Source: Geminicoccus sp035556675
Lineage (GTDB): Bacteria > Pseudomonadota > Alphaproteobacteria > Geminicoccales > Geminicoccaceae
NCBI RefSeq assembly: GCF_035556675.1
Contig: NZ_DATMFZ010000358.1
Location: forward strand, 1-27,587
Direction of reading: 5' to 3'
DNA: 27,587 nucleotides
Notes under the pieces: model-generated
What the model was told of the DNA's origin: nothing
What the model saw: only the letters and a program-made list of their open reading frames with translations
Database searches by the model: none
In this document: positions 14,597-22,345 of the stretch, piece by piece
Position numbering within the stretch: position 1 is the first letter of the stretch
Layout of the letters: each line of letters begins with the position of its first letter
Position numbers and translations under genes: made by a program

Positions 14597-15976
14597 ATGA
14601 CACTCGCCTGCTTCCTGCCGGCCGGCACGCCAGCCCGCCGCATCACCCTGGTGCCCGCGGCGCGCTGGGCCGACCATCTTGGCGGCCTGGCGCCGGCCGC
14701 CGCTTCCTGGGCGGAGGCGACTGGTTTCCGGGCGCGACCCGGTGCCGTGCTGTTCGTTCCGGGAGCCGGCGGCGAGCCCGCCGCTGTCCTGCTGCTGCTC
14801 TCCGATCCAGCCGAGCCCGGCGACATCGCCCAGGCGGTTGGTGCCCTGCCGGCAGGTGACTGGGCACTGGACGATCCGCAGGGCCTTCTGCCGGCCCATC
14901 AGGCAGTCCTCGGCTGGGCGCTCGCCGCTTACCGGTTCGAGCGGTTCCGCCGGTTCGATGCCAGCCTGCCCCGGCTGGTGCTGCCGGACGGTGGTGCGGC
15001 GGACCAGGGCGTCCGGCTGGCGGAAGCGGTCTGGACCGCGCGCGACCTGATCAACCTGCCGGCCAACGAGCTGGGTCCGGCCGAACTGCTGGACACGGTC
15101 GCCGCCATCGGCGGCCGGCATGGCGCAAGGATCCGCCGCCTCCATGGTGAGGAACTGCTGGCTGAAGGCTTTCCGCTGGTCCATGCGGTCGGCCGCGCCG
15201 CCGCCCGGCCGCCTGGCCTGATCGACCTCACCTGGGGTGATCCCGATCATCCGAAGGTCACCCTAGTCGGCAAGGGCGTGTGCTTCGATACGGGCGGCCT
15301 CGACATCAAGCCGTCCTCGAACATGCTGCTCATGAAGAAGGACATGGGCGGTGCTGCGGTCCTGACGGGCCTGGCCGGTGCCATCATGGCGGGCGCCATG
15401 CCGGTACGTCTGCGTCTGATCGTGCCGGCGGTCGAGAACAGCATCTCGGGCAGCGCGTTCCGGCCGGGCGACATCCTGCGCTCGCGCAAGGGGCTCACCG
15501 TCGAGATCGGCAACACCGACGCGGAGGGCCGGCTGATCCTGGCGGACGCTCTGGCGCTGGCCGACGAGGAGGAATGCGATCTGCTCCTGGACGCCTCCAC
15601 CCTCACGGGCGCGGCCCGGGTGGCGGTCGGGCCCGACCTGCCGGCCATGTTCACGCCCGACGAGGCGCTGGCGGACGAACTCCTCCAGGGCGGCCTCGAT
15701 GCCGGCGAGCCGCTCTGGCGCCTGCCGCTGCACGCGCCCTACCGGCGCATGATCGAGAGCAGCGTCGCCGACCTGAACAATGCCGGGCAGAGCCCGTTCG
15801 CAGGGGCGATCACCGCCGCCCTGTTCCTTCAGTCCTTCGTGACCCGTACTGAGCGGTGGGCGCATCTGGACCTGTTCGCGTGGAACCCGGAAAGCCGCCC
15901 TGGCCGGCCCAAGGGCGGCGAGGCCACTGGTCTCCAGGCCCTTCACGCCGCCATTGCACGGCGCTATCGGCCATGA
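14597..15976 (+). CDS. Leucyl aminopeptidase family (M17) metallopeptidase
   Basis: This is a 459-residue M17 aminopeptidase, shorter than the ~500-residue PepA because of a reduced N-terminal domain (about 1-130). The catalytic domain carries all expected residues: K226 in VGKGVCFDTGG, D231, K238 in DIKPS, D249 in KKDMGG, and D308/E310/R312 in the signature NTDAEGRL. It should be a dimanganese/dizinc enzyme removing N-terminal residues from peptides, probably a cytoplasmic hexamer. The ATG at 14597 follows AAGGGA. Its TGA overlaps the thioesterase ATG (15973-15976). It is the short alphaproteobacterial paralogue type; a full pepA commonly sits beside lptF, just outside this window. Confidence 0.93.
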   Translation: MTLACFLPAGTPARRITLVPAARWADHLGGLAPAAASWAEATGFRARPGAVLFVPGAGGEPAAVLLLLSDPAEPGDIAQAVGALPAGDWALDDPQGLLPAHQAVLGWALAAYRFERFRRFDASLPRLVLPDGGAADQGVRLAEAVWTARDLINLPANELGPAELLDTVAAIGGRHGARIRRLHGEELLAEGFPLVHAVGRAAARPPGLIDLTWGDPDHPKVTLVGKGVCFDTGGLDIKPSSNMLLMKKDMGGAAVLTGLAGAIMAGAMPVRLRLIVPAVENSISGSAFRPGDILRSRKGLTVEIGNTDAEGRLILADALALADEEECDLLLDASTLTGAARVAVGPDLPAMFTPDEALADELLQGGLDAGEPLWRLPLHAPYRRMIESSVADLNNAGQSPFAGAITAALFLQSFVTRTERWAHLDLFAWNPESRPGRPKGGEATGLQALHAAIARRYRP

Positions 15977-16419
15977 GCGAGCGGCCGAGGCGGACCGGGC
16001 GCGGCGACTATGTTCGCTTCTTCCCGGTCCAGACGCGCTGGACCGACAACGACATGTACGGCCATGCCAACAACGCGCTCTACTACGAGTGGTTCGACCT
16101 GGCGGTGAACCGGCTGATGATGGAGGAGGGTGGCCTCGATCCGACCGGCGGGCCGGTGATGGACTTCGTGGTGGAGAGCGGCTGTCGCTACCACGAGGGC
16201 GTGGGCTTCCCCGATGCGCTGGAGGTGGGCATCAGGGTCGGGCGGCTCGGCACCAGCTCGGTGCGCTGGGAATGCGCGGTGTTCCATTCTGGTGCCCCGC
16301 TGGCGGCTGCGGACGGGTTCTTCGTCCACGTCTTCGTCGACCGCGCGACCCGCCGGCCGACCCCGATCCCGCCGCCGCTGCGGCGGGTGATGGAGCCGCT
16401 GCTGCCCGCTGCCATCTGA
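15973..16419 (+). CDS. Hotdog-fold acyl-CoA thioesterase (4HBT type)
   Basis: This 148-residue single hotdog domain has the 4-hydroxybenzoyl-CoA-thioesterase signature QTRWTDNDMYGHANNALYYEWFD (residues 20-42, given in the family as RxxDxDxxGHxNN), with D27 as the likely catalytic acid. Later strands include RYHEGVGFPDALEVGIRVGRLGTSSV, typical of YbgC/FcbC-like enzymes. It probably hydrolyses an acyl-CoA thioester, but the substrate cannot be inferred. It starts at ATG 15973, overlapping the aminopeptidase stop by 4 bases, so the two are co-translated. Confidence 0.9.
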   Translation: MSERPRRTGRGDYVRFFPVQTRWTDNDMYGHANNALYYEWFDLAVNRLMMEEGGLDPTGGPVMDFVVESGCRYHEGVGFPDALEVGIRVGRLGTSSVRWECAVFHSGAPLAAADGFFVHVFVDRATRRPTPIPPPLRRVMEPLLPAAI

Positions 16420-16475
16420 ACTTTACCAAGGGACGGATCCGTGCCAACCGGGCCGGGTACCGTGCGGAGATCGGG

Positions 16476-16958
16476 GTGGACACGATCCAGACCAAGCTCA
16501 GGGTGAATCTCGCCCAGCGAGAGTTCGAGGTCGCCGGCAGCGAGGCCTTCGTGCGCGAGTATGCCGAGCGGATCGAGCTGTTGCTGGAGCGGCTGGCCAA
16601 CGGTGTCGAGCTCATGCTCGCCGCCACTGCCGAGCCGGCACCGGCGCGCGAGGCCGACACCGAGCTCGGCGAGTTCGGCGCGTTCATCCAGCGCCTGCCC
16701 GGCACGGCCACGGAGGTCGATACCATGCTGGCCGCGGGCTACTACAGCCAGGTCAATTCCGCGGACGACACGTTCGCAACCGCCGAGGCCAACAAGCGTT
16801 TGCTGGAGCAGGGCATCAAGCTCGGCAACCCGTCGCAGTGCGTGCGCCAGTCGCTGGTCGCCAAGCGGGTATTCCTGGTCGCGCGCGGCCGCTTCCGCGT
16901 CTCGCAGCACGGCCGTGCCCATCTGCGCCAGTTCCTGGGCTCGCTCGTCCCGGACTGA
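16476..16958 (+). CDS. Uncharacterised two-domain protein, possible C-terminal winged helix
   Basis: I do not recognise a named family. The reading frame is open far upstream through the thioesterase gene, but GTG 16476 with GGAGA 6-10 bases before it is the best start. It gives 160 residues and lies 56 bases after the thioesterase. Residues 1-40 look like strand-strand-helix (TKLRVNLAQREFEVAGSEAF, then REYAERIELLLERL). A polar Ala/Glu linker follows at about 48-66. Residues about 96-158 look like helix-helix-hairpin: helices from DDTFATAEANKRLLEQ and PSQCVRQSLVAK, then RVFLVARGRFRVSQHG as a beta wing and a last helix. This suggests a small regulator or adaptor. No signal peptide or membrane segment is visible. 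Coding by strand and spacing is convincing; the function is unknown. Confidence 0.75.
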   Translation: MDTIQTKLRVNLAQREFEVAGSEAFVREYAERIELLLERLANGVELMLAATAEPAPAREADTELGEFGAFIQRLPGTATEVDTMLAAGYYSQVNSADDTFATAEANKRLLEQGIKLGNPSQCVRQSLVAKRVFLVARGRFRVSQHGRAHLRQFLGSLVPD

Positions 16959-16976
16959 AGCGCCGGAGGTCGTGTC

Positions 16977-17603
16977 GTGGAGCAGTTCATCAAGCGCCTG
17001 TCGCTCTGCCCCCTGCTCCTGCTGGGGCTTCTGCTCGGCTGGACCCAGCCGGCCCAGGCGGCGATCTGCCCGGCTATCCCGATCCCCGAGGAGCTGGGCC
17101 TGACCTGCACCGATCGGCCGGGCGATGCGTTCACGCCGCCCTCGGCCAGCATCGCACCCCAGGCCTCCCTGTTCAGCGCGTTTACCGGCCTGACCATCCG
17201 CCTTCTGCCCGCGGATGAGGACACCAGCGATCAGGCGGCCTGGCTGCAGCGCCAGGTGACGGTCGATCTCAGCGGTCTGGGCAGCTTCTTCACCGGCCTG
17301 GCCGATGATCCGGACCTGCCCGGGCAGGACGGCGATCTCGCGCGCCGGCTGGAGGACACCGGCTCGACCATCGCCTCGCTCGGCGCCCTGCCGCTCAGCG
17401 GCTGCGGCGAGCCGGAACTCGGCCCTGAGCGCTCCGACCTGGAGTGCCACTGGGACAGCAGCGGCTTCGGGCTGGCCATGCAGGTCCGGCTGGTGGTGCA
17501 CGGCAAGGAGCGCTACGCGCTGCGCGCCTGGAGCATGAACGACCGGCGCTTCCTCCAGCTCCAGGCCCTCGCCAACGGCTTCGACCCGGCCAAGGTCACC
17601 TGA
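16977..17603 (+). CDS. Uncharacterised exported protein
   Basis: This is a 208-residue protein from GTG 16977, preceded by CGGAGG. It lies 18 bases after the previous gene, so it is probably in the same transcript. Residues 1-31 form a signal peptide with a strong Leu-rich core (PLLLLGLLLGW) and a likely AQA|AICP cleavage. The mature part has four cysteines (two near the N-terminus, in AICP and LTCTD, and two in LSGCG and LECHW), which could form two disulphides in the periplasm. It has no recognised domain or catalytic motif. The C-terminal half alternates charged and hydrophobic residues (FGLAMQVRLVVHGKERYALRAW as strands, separated by turns). The function is unknown; possibly a soluble periplasmic protein. 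Confidence 0.75.
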   Translation: MEQFIKRLSLCPLLLLGLLLGWTQPAQAAICPAIPIPEELGLTCTDRPGDAFTPPSASIAPQASLFSAFTGLTIRLLPADEDTSDQAAWLQRQVTVDLSGLGSFFTGLADDPDLPGQDGDLARRLEDTGSTIASLGALPLSGCGEPELGPERSDLECHWDSSGFGLAMQVRLVVHGKERYALRAWSMNDRRFLQLQALANGFDPAKVT

Positions 17604-17621
17604 GAGACCTCGGGCGCGGCC

Positions 17622-18770
17622 CTAGCGGACCGGGAACTCCAGCACGAGCCGGGTGCCTGCCCCCGTCTCCCAGCCGGGCTTGGCGCCGACCTGGCTGCTC
17701 AGCACCTGGATGAGCTGCAGGCCCAGGCCGGACGCGGGCGATGCCGGCAGGCTCATGCCGGGTCCGTCGTCCCACAGCTCGAGCCGGGCACGGCCGTTCT
17801 CCGTCTCTGCCAGCGCGAGGCCGGCTCGGCTGCCGCCTGCGGGAAAGGCATGCTGGAAGCTGTTGGACAGGAATTCGCTCACGATCAGGCCGATCGGCAG
17901 CGCCTTCTCGCGGGGTACTGCCAGCTCGGCCACTTCCTCTTCCACCACGGCGTTACCCGCGGCCTCGCGCTGGGCCTCGACCATCACCCGGACCAGGTCG
18001 CGCAGGAACGGCCGAAGCTCGACCAGCCCGGCGAACTCGGCGCGCACCTGGTCCTGGATCAGGTAGAGCGGCCGCAGCCGGTCGCGCATCCGGCCGATCG
18101 CACGGCGCACCCGCTCGTCCGACTCGCGCCGGCTCTGCAGGCTGATCAGGCTGTCGATGGTCTGCAGGCTGTTCTTGAAGCGGTGCTGCAGGTCGTGTCC
18201 CAGTGCCTCGGTGGCGTCCTGCACCGCGACACGCTCGGCCAGCAGTTCCTCGTGCCGCGCGCTCACCCGTCGCAGCTCCAATAGACCGACCACCTGCCGG
18301 CCGAGCCGGCCGAGCATGTCCAGCTGCGCTTCCGTCAACCGGCGCGGCTGACGGTCCATGACGCAGAGCGTGCCGAGCGGCACCTCATCGGCATTGCGCA
18401 GCGACACCCCGGCATAGAAGCGCAACCGTGACTCGCCGGTGACCAGCGGGTTGGCGGCAAAGCGGGGATCGGCAGCCAGATCCTCCACCACCAACGGCTC
18501 CGCGGAACGGATCGTATGGCTGCAGATGGCGCCGTCCAGCGGTACCGCGTCCACCGCCATGCCGACCGCCGACTTGAACCACAGCCGGTCGATGTCGATC
18601 AGCCCCACCAGCCCGACCGGCGCCTGGCAGACATGGCAAGCCAGGGCCGCCAAGTCGTCGAAGCCGACTTCCGGCGGCGTGTCCAGGATGCGGTAGGACC
18701 GCAGCAATGCCAGCCGCTCGGGCTCCTCGGCGACGAGGCCCTGCCCCGCCGGGGCATCGGATTTGCTCAT
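17622..18770 (-). CDS. Soluble GAF-HisKA_2 sensor histidine kinase (orphan)
   Basis: This 382-residue protein has no membrane segment. Residues about 20-165 form a GAF sensor domain (PVGLVGLIDIDRLWFKS, ICSHTI, FYAGVSLR, LGTLCVMD). A coiled helix leads to an HisKA_2 dimerisation domain with the phospho-acceptor H196 in GHDLQHRFKNSLQ. The HATPase_c domain follows, with an N-box around E299-N303 (IVSEFLSNSFQHAF), a G1 box WDDGPG (333-338) and GLGLQLI (348-354). HisKA_2 kinases often work in general stress or light responses in alphaproteobacteria. No response regulator or sigma factor is adjacent, so it is an orphan in this window. It converges with the exported-protein gene. Confidence 0.93.
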   Translation of the reverse strand: MSKSDAPAGQGLVAEEPERLALLRSYRILDTPPEVGFDDLAALACHVCQAPVGLVGLIDIDRLWFKSAVGMAVDAVPLDGAICSHTIRSAEPLVVEDLAADPRFAANPLVTGESRLRFYAGVSLRNADEVPLGTLCVMDRQPRRLTEAQLDMLGRLGRQVVGLLELRRVSARHEELLAERVAVQDATEALGHDLQHRFKNSLQTIDSLISLQSRRESDERVRRAIGRMRDRLRPLYLIQDQVRAEFAGLVELRPFLRDLVRVMVEAQREAAGNAVVEEEVAELAVPREKALPIGLIVSEFLSNSFQHAFPAGGSRAGLALAETENGRARLELWDDGPGMSLPASPASGLGLQLIQVLSSQVGAKPGWETGAGTRLVLEFPVR

Positions 18771-18835
18771 GGACGCATCCTAGCGGGACGGGCGATCACC
18801 GACCATGGGTGACGGTGCCGCCCCTGCAGGCGAAA

Positions 18836-19042
18836 TCACCGGTCGTCCTGGCGCCGCTCCGGCAGGGGCCACTCGTCGCCGTCGGGTTCCTCGGCCTCCA
18901 CCGCCGGGATCGCGTAGCGCCCATCCGCCCAGGCCACGAAATCGCGGTCGCGGCAGGCGCGCGAGCAGAACGGCCGGAACCGCTGCTCACGCGGCTTGCC
19001 GCAGATCGGGCAGCGCGGGGTCGCGGCTGGAGTATCGGTCAT
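18836..19042 (-). CDS. yacG: DNA gyrase inhibitor YacG (zinc-binding)
   Basis: This 68-residue protein has a C-X2-C-X11-C-X3-C zinc site: C11, C14, C26 and C30 in RCPICGKP and FCSRAC, as in YacG. A Glu/Asp-rich tail follows. YacG binds the C-terminal region of GyrB in E. coli and inhibits supercoiling. Its ATG overlaps the stop of the upstream RNase G gene (ATGA at 19042-19039), the usual alphaproteobacterial arrangement. Confidence 0.93.
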   Translation of the reverse strand: MTDTPAATPRCPICGKPREQRFRPFCSRACRDRDFVAWADGRYAIPAVEAEEPDGDEWPLPERRQDDR

Positions 19043-20415
19043 CCGAGCTCGAAGCCTCCCGCGGCCAGCCGGTCATCCGCGGTCACCGCACCGGTAAAGC
19101 CCGCTGCCGCCAGCGCCCGGGCCGGAGCGGCTTCGGTCAGGTAGCGGGCGAGATCGCGGGCGGCCCTGAGCGTGGCGGGCGGCCGGGCCGAGCGGCGCAG
19201 CGCCTTGACCAGCCGCTCGGTGCCGGCGCGCAGCGAGGGTGCCGTGCCCTCGCCCCGGCAATGCTGGCAATCGCGCAGCAGCAGTTCGGCCAGCGCGATG
19301 CCGCGCCGCGGCCGGCCGATCTCGACCAGCCCCTGGGGCGACACGTCATGGACATGCCCCGCCACCGGATCGGCGGCGAGCGCCTTCTTGAGGGTCTCGA
19401 CCACGCGGAACCGCTCGTTCTTGCTCACGAGATCGATGAAGTCGACGACGATGATCCCGCCAATGTTGCGCAGGCGGAGCTGCCGGGCGATCTCCCTGGC
19501 CGCGGCGAGATTGACCCGGAAGGACGGCTGGCCACCACTGTCCACGTCGATCGCGGTGAGCGCCCGGGTCCGCTCGATCCAGAGCCGCCCGCCCTCGGGC
19601 AGGGGAACCTCGCGCTGCAGGGCCGCCTCGATCAGCTCGGCGACACCGGTCACCTCGAAGGCGTCGCCGCTGACCAGCTCGACCAGCGGCCCCTCGCCCG
19701 AGCGGAAATGCGCGTCCCGGAATGCCCGGATGCGTGCGGCCAATGCCGGGTCGGCCACGGTGATCGCATCCACCGGGTTGCCCAGGATGGTGCGCAGCAG
19801 CCGTTCCACCGTATCGTCGACATCCAGGGGCCCGCTCTTCAGCTTGGCCCGGTCCAGGCAGTCGTGCCAGCGGCGGCGCAGCGCCTCCTGCTCGGCCAGC
19901 AGCACCTCGTCCGGCTGGTCCTGAGACCCCCGGCGCAGCAGCACGCCGCCCTTGGGGAACAGCGCCTGGCCACGCTCCTTGAGCAACATCTGCTGGCGCT
20001 TGCCGAGATTGCCCGACACCTCGACTGCCTGCGAGGACGGCCGCAGCACCAGGTGCAGCCCGATCAGGCGCACGTCGCAGGTGACCCTGGGCCCCTTCTC
20101 GTCGACCGCCTCGCGCAGCCCCATGACCACGATGCGCTGGCCCTCGGCGACGATCCGCTCGATCGGCATGCGCGGGTCGGCGCCGGGCAGGTGGCGAGCG
20201 TCCTTGACGTTGAGGAAGGCGTTGTGCCCCTGGCCGATGTCCAGGAAGGCGGCGCCGATCTTGGGCTCGACCCGCACGACCCGGGCTGCGAACAGCCGGT
20301 CCGTCACCCGGGCCTCATCGTGGTCGAGGTCGACCACCTCGATCAGCTCGCCATCCTCCAGCCGGGCGGCGCGCAGGCCGAACCCGGTATCCTCGATCAC
20401 CAGACCGCTGCTCAT
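19039..20415 (-). CDS. rng: Ribonuclease E/G family protein (RNase G-like)
   Basis: This 458-residue protein starts at ATG 20415 (MSSGLVIEDTGFG), overlapping the maf stop. An S1-like domain is at about residues 35-120 (RVVRVEPKIGAAFLDIGQGHNAFL). The DNase I-like catalytic part has D290 in AIDVDSG and D325 in VVDFIDL. The zinc-link cysteines C383 and C386 are in CQHCRGEG. Such enzymes cut single-stranded AU-rich RNA in rRNA maturation and mRNA decay. There is no long C-terminal scaffold, so it is not the degradosome RNase E. Residues 161-162 are RR where E. coli RNase E has the 5'-phosphate sensor R169-T170, so monophosphate sensing may be altered. Confidence 0.92.
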   Translation of the reverse strand: MSSGLVIEDTGFGLRAARLEDGELIEVVDLDHDEARVTDRLFAARVVRVEPKIGAAFLDIGQGHNAFLNVKDARHLPGADPRMPIERIVAEGQRIVVMGLREAVDEKGPRVTCDVRLIGLHLVLRPSSQAVEVSGNLGKRQQMLLKERGQALFPKGGVLLRRGSQDQPDEVLLAEQEALRRRWHDCLDRAKLKSGPLDVDDTVERLLRTILGNPVDAITVADPALAARIRAFRDAHFRSGEGPLVELVSGDAFEVTGVAELIEAALQREVPLPEGGRLWIERTRALTAIDVDSGGQPSFRVNLAAAREIARQLRLRNIGGIIVVDFIDLVSKNERFRVVETLKKALAADPVAGHVHDVSPQGLVEIGRPRRGIALAELLLRDCQHCRGEGTAPSLRAGTERLVKALRRSARPPATLRAARDLARYLTEAAPARALAAAGFTGAVTADDRLAAGGFELG

Positions 20416-21014
20416 GTCCTCTTCCAGCCAAGGCCTTCCAGGAGGCCCAGCGTCTCGCACAGCGGCAGCCCCACCACGTTGGAGTAGCTGCCCTGGATCG
20501 CCGGCACGAATGCTTCGGCCTGGCCCTGAATCGCGTAGCCGCCGGCCTTGCCGTGCCATTCGCCCGACGCGAGATAGGCATCCCGCTCCGCCGCGGTCAG
20601 CCGCTTGAAGCGCACGACCGTCTCGACCAGCCGCTCCACCAGGCGCCGCTCCGGGGTCGCGACCACCACCGCGGTCATGACCCGGTGACGTCGCCCGGAC
20701 AGGAGATCCAGGCAGGCGGCGGCGGCGGGTTCGTCCAGTGCTTTGGGCAGGATGCGGCGGCCGCAGGCCACCACCGTATCGGCGGCCAGCACGAAGGCCC
20801 CGGCCGCCAGCGCCTGTGCGGCACCGGCCATGGCCTTCGCCCTGGCCACTCGCAGCGCATAGGCACGCGGCAGCTCGCCCTGGCGTGTGGTCTCGTCGAC
20901 ATCCGGGCCCACCACCCAGCTGGGCTCGATGCCGCAGCGACGCAGCAGGTCGAGCCGGCGCGGCGATGCCGACGCCAGCCCCAGGGGCACGTGCGCCCCG
21001 CTGCCGGGGCTCAC
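20412..21014 (-). CDS. maf: Maf family nucleotide pyrophosphatase
   Basis: This is a 200-residue Maf protein with LASASPRRLDLL (about 13-24), AADTVV with D79, a late GYAIQGQAEAFV segment and GSYSNVVGLPL. The family hydrolyses non-canonical or modified NTPs (dTTP/UTP or m7GTP types) to NMP and PPi. The start is GTG 21014, overlapping the infA stop (GTGA); a second GTG 24 bases downstream (VPLGLASASPRR) is also possible. The ILPKALDEP region departs somewhat from the common ILGKPxD motif. maf-rng-yacG downstream of infA is a common alphaproteobacterial operon. Confidence 0.93.
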   Translation of the reverse strand: MSPGSGAHVPLGLASASPRRLDLLRRCGIEPSWVVGPDVDETTRQGELPRAYALRVARAKAMAGAAQALAAGAFVLAADTVVACGRRILPKALDEPAAAACLDLLSGRRHRVMTAVVVATPERRLVERLVETVVRFKRLTAAERDAYLASGEWHGKAGGYAIQGQAEAFVPAIQGSYSNVVGLPLCETLGLLEGLGWKRT

Positions 21015-21229
21015 TTGAACCGGTAGGTGATGCGTCCCCGGCTGAGGTCGTAGGGCGTCATCTCGACCGTGACCTTGTCACCGGTGAGCACGCGGATCCG
21101 GTTCTTGCGCATGCGGCCAGAGGTGTGGGCCAGCACTTCGTGATCGTTCTCGAGCTTGACCCGGAACATCGCGTTGGGCAGCACTTCAGCGATCACGCCA
21201 CCAAACTCGATCAGATCTTCCTTCGCCAT
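21011..21229 (-). CDS. infA: Translation initiation factor IF-1
   Basis: This 72-residue single OB-fold protein begins MAKEDLIEFGGVIAEVLPNAMF and ends SRGRITYRFK, the exact canonical length and termini. IF-1 binds the 30S A site and aids initiator tRNA selection. ATG 21229 was chosen over the in-frame GTG 6 bases upstream because a GGAG lies 6-9 bases before ATG. It heads the infA-maf-rng-yacG set; the 172 bases upstream hold no gene, so a promoter probably lies there. Confidence 0.98.
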   Translation of the reverse strand: MAKEDLIEFGGVIAEVLPNAMFRVKLENDHEVLAHTSGRMRKNRIRVLTGDKVTVEMTPYDLSRGRITYRFK

Positions 21230-21302
21230 TGACACTCCATTGGCAGTCCACGGCGCGTGGCTTGGCGCCGCGGCCTCACTTGGTCGTCCGTTCTACCGAT
21301 AT

Positions 21303-21328
21303 ATGGCGCATCCTTGCGCGAGCGCCAT
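21303..21328 (-). repeat. Inverted repeat between infA and the phosphatase gene
   Basis: ATGGCGC (21303-21309) and GCGCCAT (21322-21328) form a perfect 7-base stem with a 12-base loop. On the minus strand it lies about 75 bases after the phosphatase stop and upstream of infA, followed by ATATC. It could be an attenuator or weak terminator or part of the infA promoter region. There is no T-run. Confidence 0.35.
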
Positions 21329-21401
21329 GCTGCCCTGGCTTCTGCGCGCTGCTTTTCTGCGGGTCAAGCGCACAGGAGGCACAGAGGCCGCCCGACGGCG
21401 C

Positions 21402-21860
21402 TCACGGCCCGGGCGGCCGGACCGCGGCGAAGCGGCGGCGGATGCGCAGCATCAGGTCGTCGCGCAGGCTGCGATAGGCGTCCAGCCGCACCTCGCGGCT
21501 CGCCTCGACCAGGGAAGGATCGGGCATGTGCCAGAACTCGATCGCCACGTCCATGGTCCGGGTCAGCTCGACCGCGCTGTGCTGGGCCTCGGGCGACAGG
21601 GAGATGACCAGGTCGAAGAAATGGTCGTCGAGGTCGTCGAAGCCCTTGGCCGCGTGGCGGGAAAGGTCGATGCCGATCTCGTCCATCACGGCGAGTGCGA
21701 ACGGGTCGAGCCCCTGCGGCCGCACTCCGCAGCTGTCGACATAGATCTTGTGGCCGGCCAGGTATTTCAGGATCCCCTCGGCCATGGGCGAGCGGATCGC
21801 GTTGTGCGTGCAGGCGAACAGCACGCTGCCGGGTACCTCCCCTGGCACCGCACCTTCCAT
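21402..21860 (-). CDS. Low-molecular-weight protein phosphatase / arsenate reductase-like
   Basis: This 152-residue LMW-PTP fold has the P-loop C-X5-R at C17-R23 (FACTHNAIRSPMAEG) and the general acid D114 in the MPDPS loop. This family covers protein-tyrosine phosphatases and thioredoxin-coupled arsenate reductases. The HNAIRSP version is found in both, so the substrate is open. The gene starts one base inside the UPF0262 stop (TGATG), so they are coupled. Its position between UPF0262 and infA is conserved in alphaproteobacteria, which argues for a housekeeping role rather than arsenic resistance. Confidence 0.9.
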   Translation of the reverse strand: MEGAVPGEVPGSVLFACTHNAIRSPMAEGILKYLAGHKIYVDSCGVRPQGLDPFALAVMDEIGIDLSRHAAKGFDDLDDHFFDLVISLSPEAQHSAVELTRTMDVAIEFWHMPDPSLVEASREVRLDAYRSLRDDLMLRIRRRFAAVRPPGP

Positions 21861-22345
21861 CAGCGCCGCAGCGACAGGACGCAGACCAGGGTGAACAGCC
21901 GCCGCGCCGTCTGGGCATCGACGTCGACCTTCTCCACCAGCGCTTCCCGCAGCAGTTCCGCCCCCTCGTTGTGCAGGCCGCGCCTGGCCATGTCGATCGA
22001 TTCGATCCGGGACGGCGGGGCACCACGGATGGCCTGGAAGTAGCTGTCGCAGATGATGAAATAGTCCTTGATCACCCGGCGCAGCGGCCGCACCGCCAAG
22101 ATCAGCTCACGCTCCGCGCGGCTGTCCCGCTGGACCACGTCCATCACCAGATTGTTGTCGCGCAAGGACAGCGCCACTTCGTAGGGCCCGGGGAACCCGT
22201 CCTTCAGCTGGAAGGAATTGTCCTCCAGCAGGTCGAAGATCGCGACATTGCGCTCGTGCTGCACCTCCGGCGTCCAGCGCACCACGCTTCCCTGGTCGAG
22301 TTCGATCGCGACGATCCGGTCGGGGCCGTCGGATCGCCTGGTCAC
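21860..22345 (-). CDS. UPF0262 family protein
   Basis: This 161-residue soluble protein matches the alphaproteobacterial UPF0262 family: IVAIELDQGSVVRWTPEVQHERNVAIFDL at the N-terminus and PLRRVIKDYFIICDSYFQAIR in the middle, then a helical C-terminus with GLHNEGAELLREAL. The function is not known. GTG 22345 overlaps the hisD stop (GTGA), and its own stop overlaps the phosphatase start, so all three are translated together. No signal peptide, membrane segment or catalytic motif is visible. Confidence 0.92.
   Translation of the reverse strand: MTRRSDGPDRIVAIELDQGSVVRWTPEVQHERNVAIFDLLEDNSFQLKDGFPGPYEVALSLRDNNLVMDVVQRDSRAERELILAVRPLRRVIKDYFIICDSYFQAIRGAPPSRIESIDMARRGLHNEGAELLREALVEKVDVDAQTARRLFTLVCVLSLRR

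Noticed and set aside
18805..20487. 560-residue plus-strand open frame
   Set aside because: It is antisense to yacG and the RNase G gene, whose catalytic motifs are clear.
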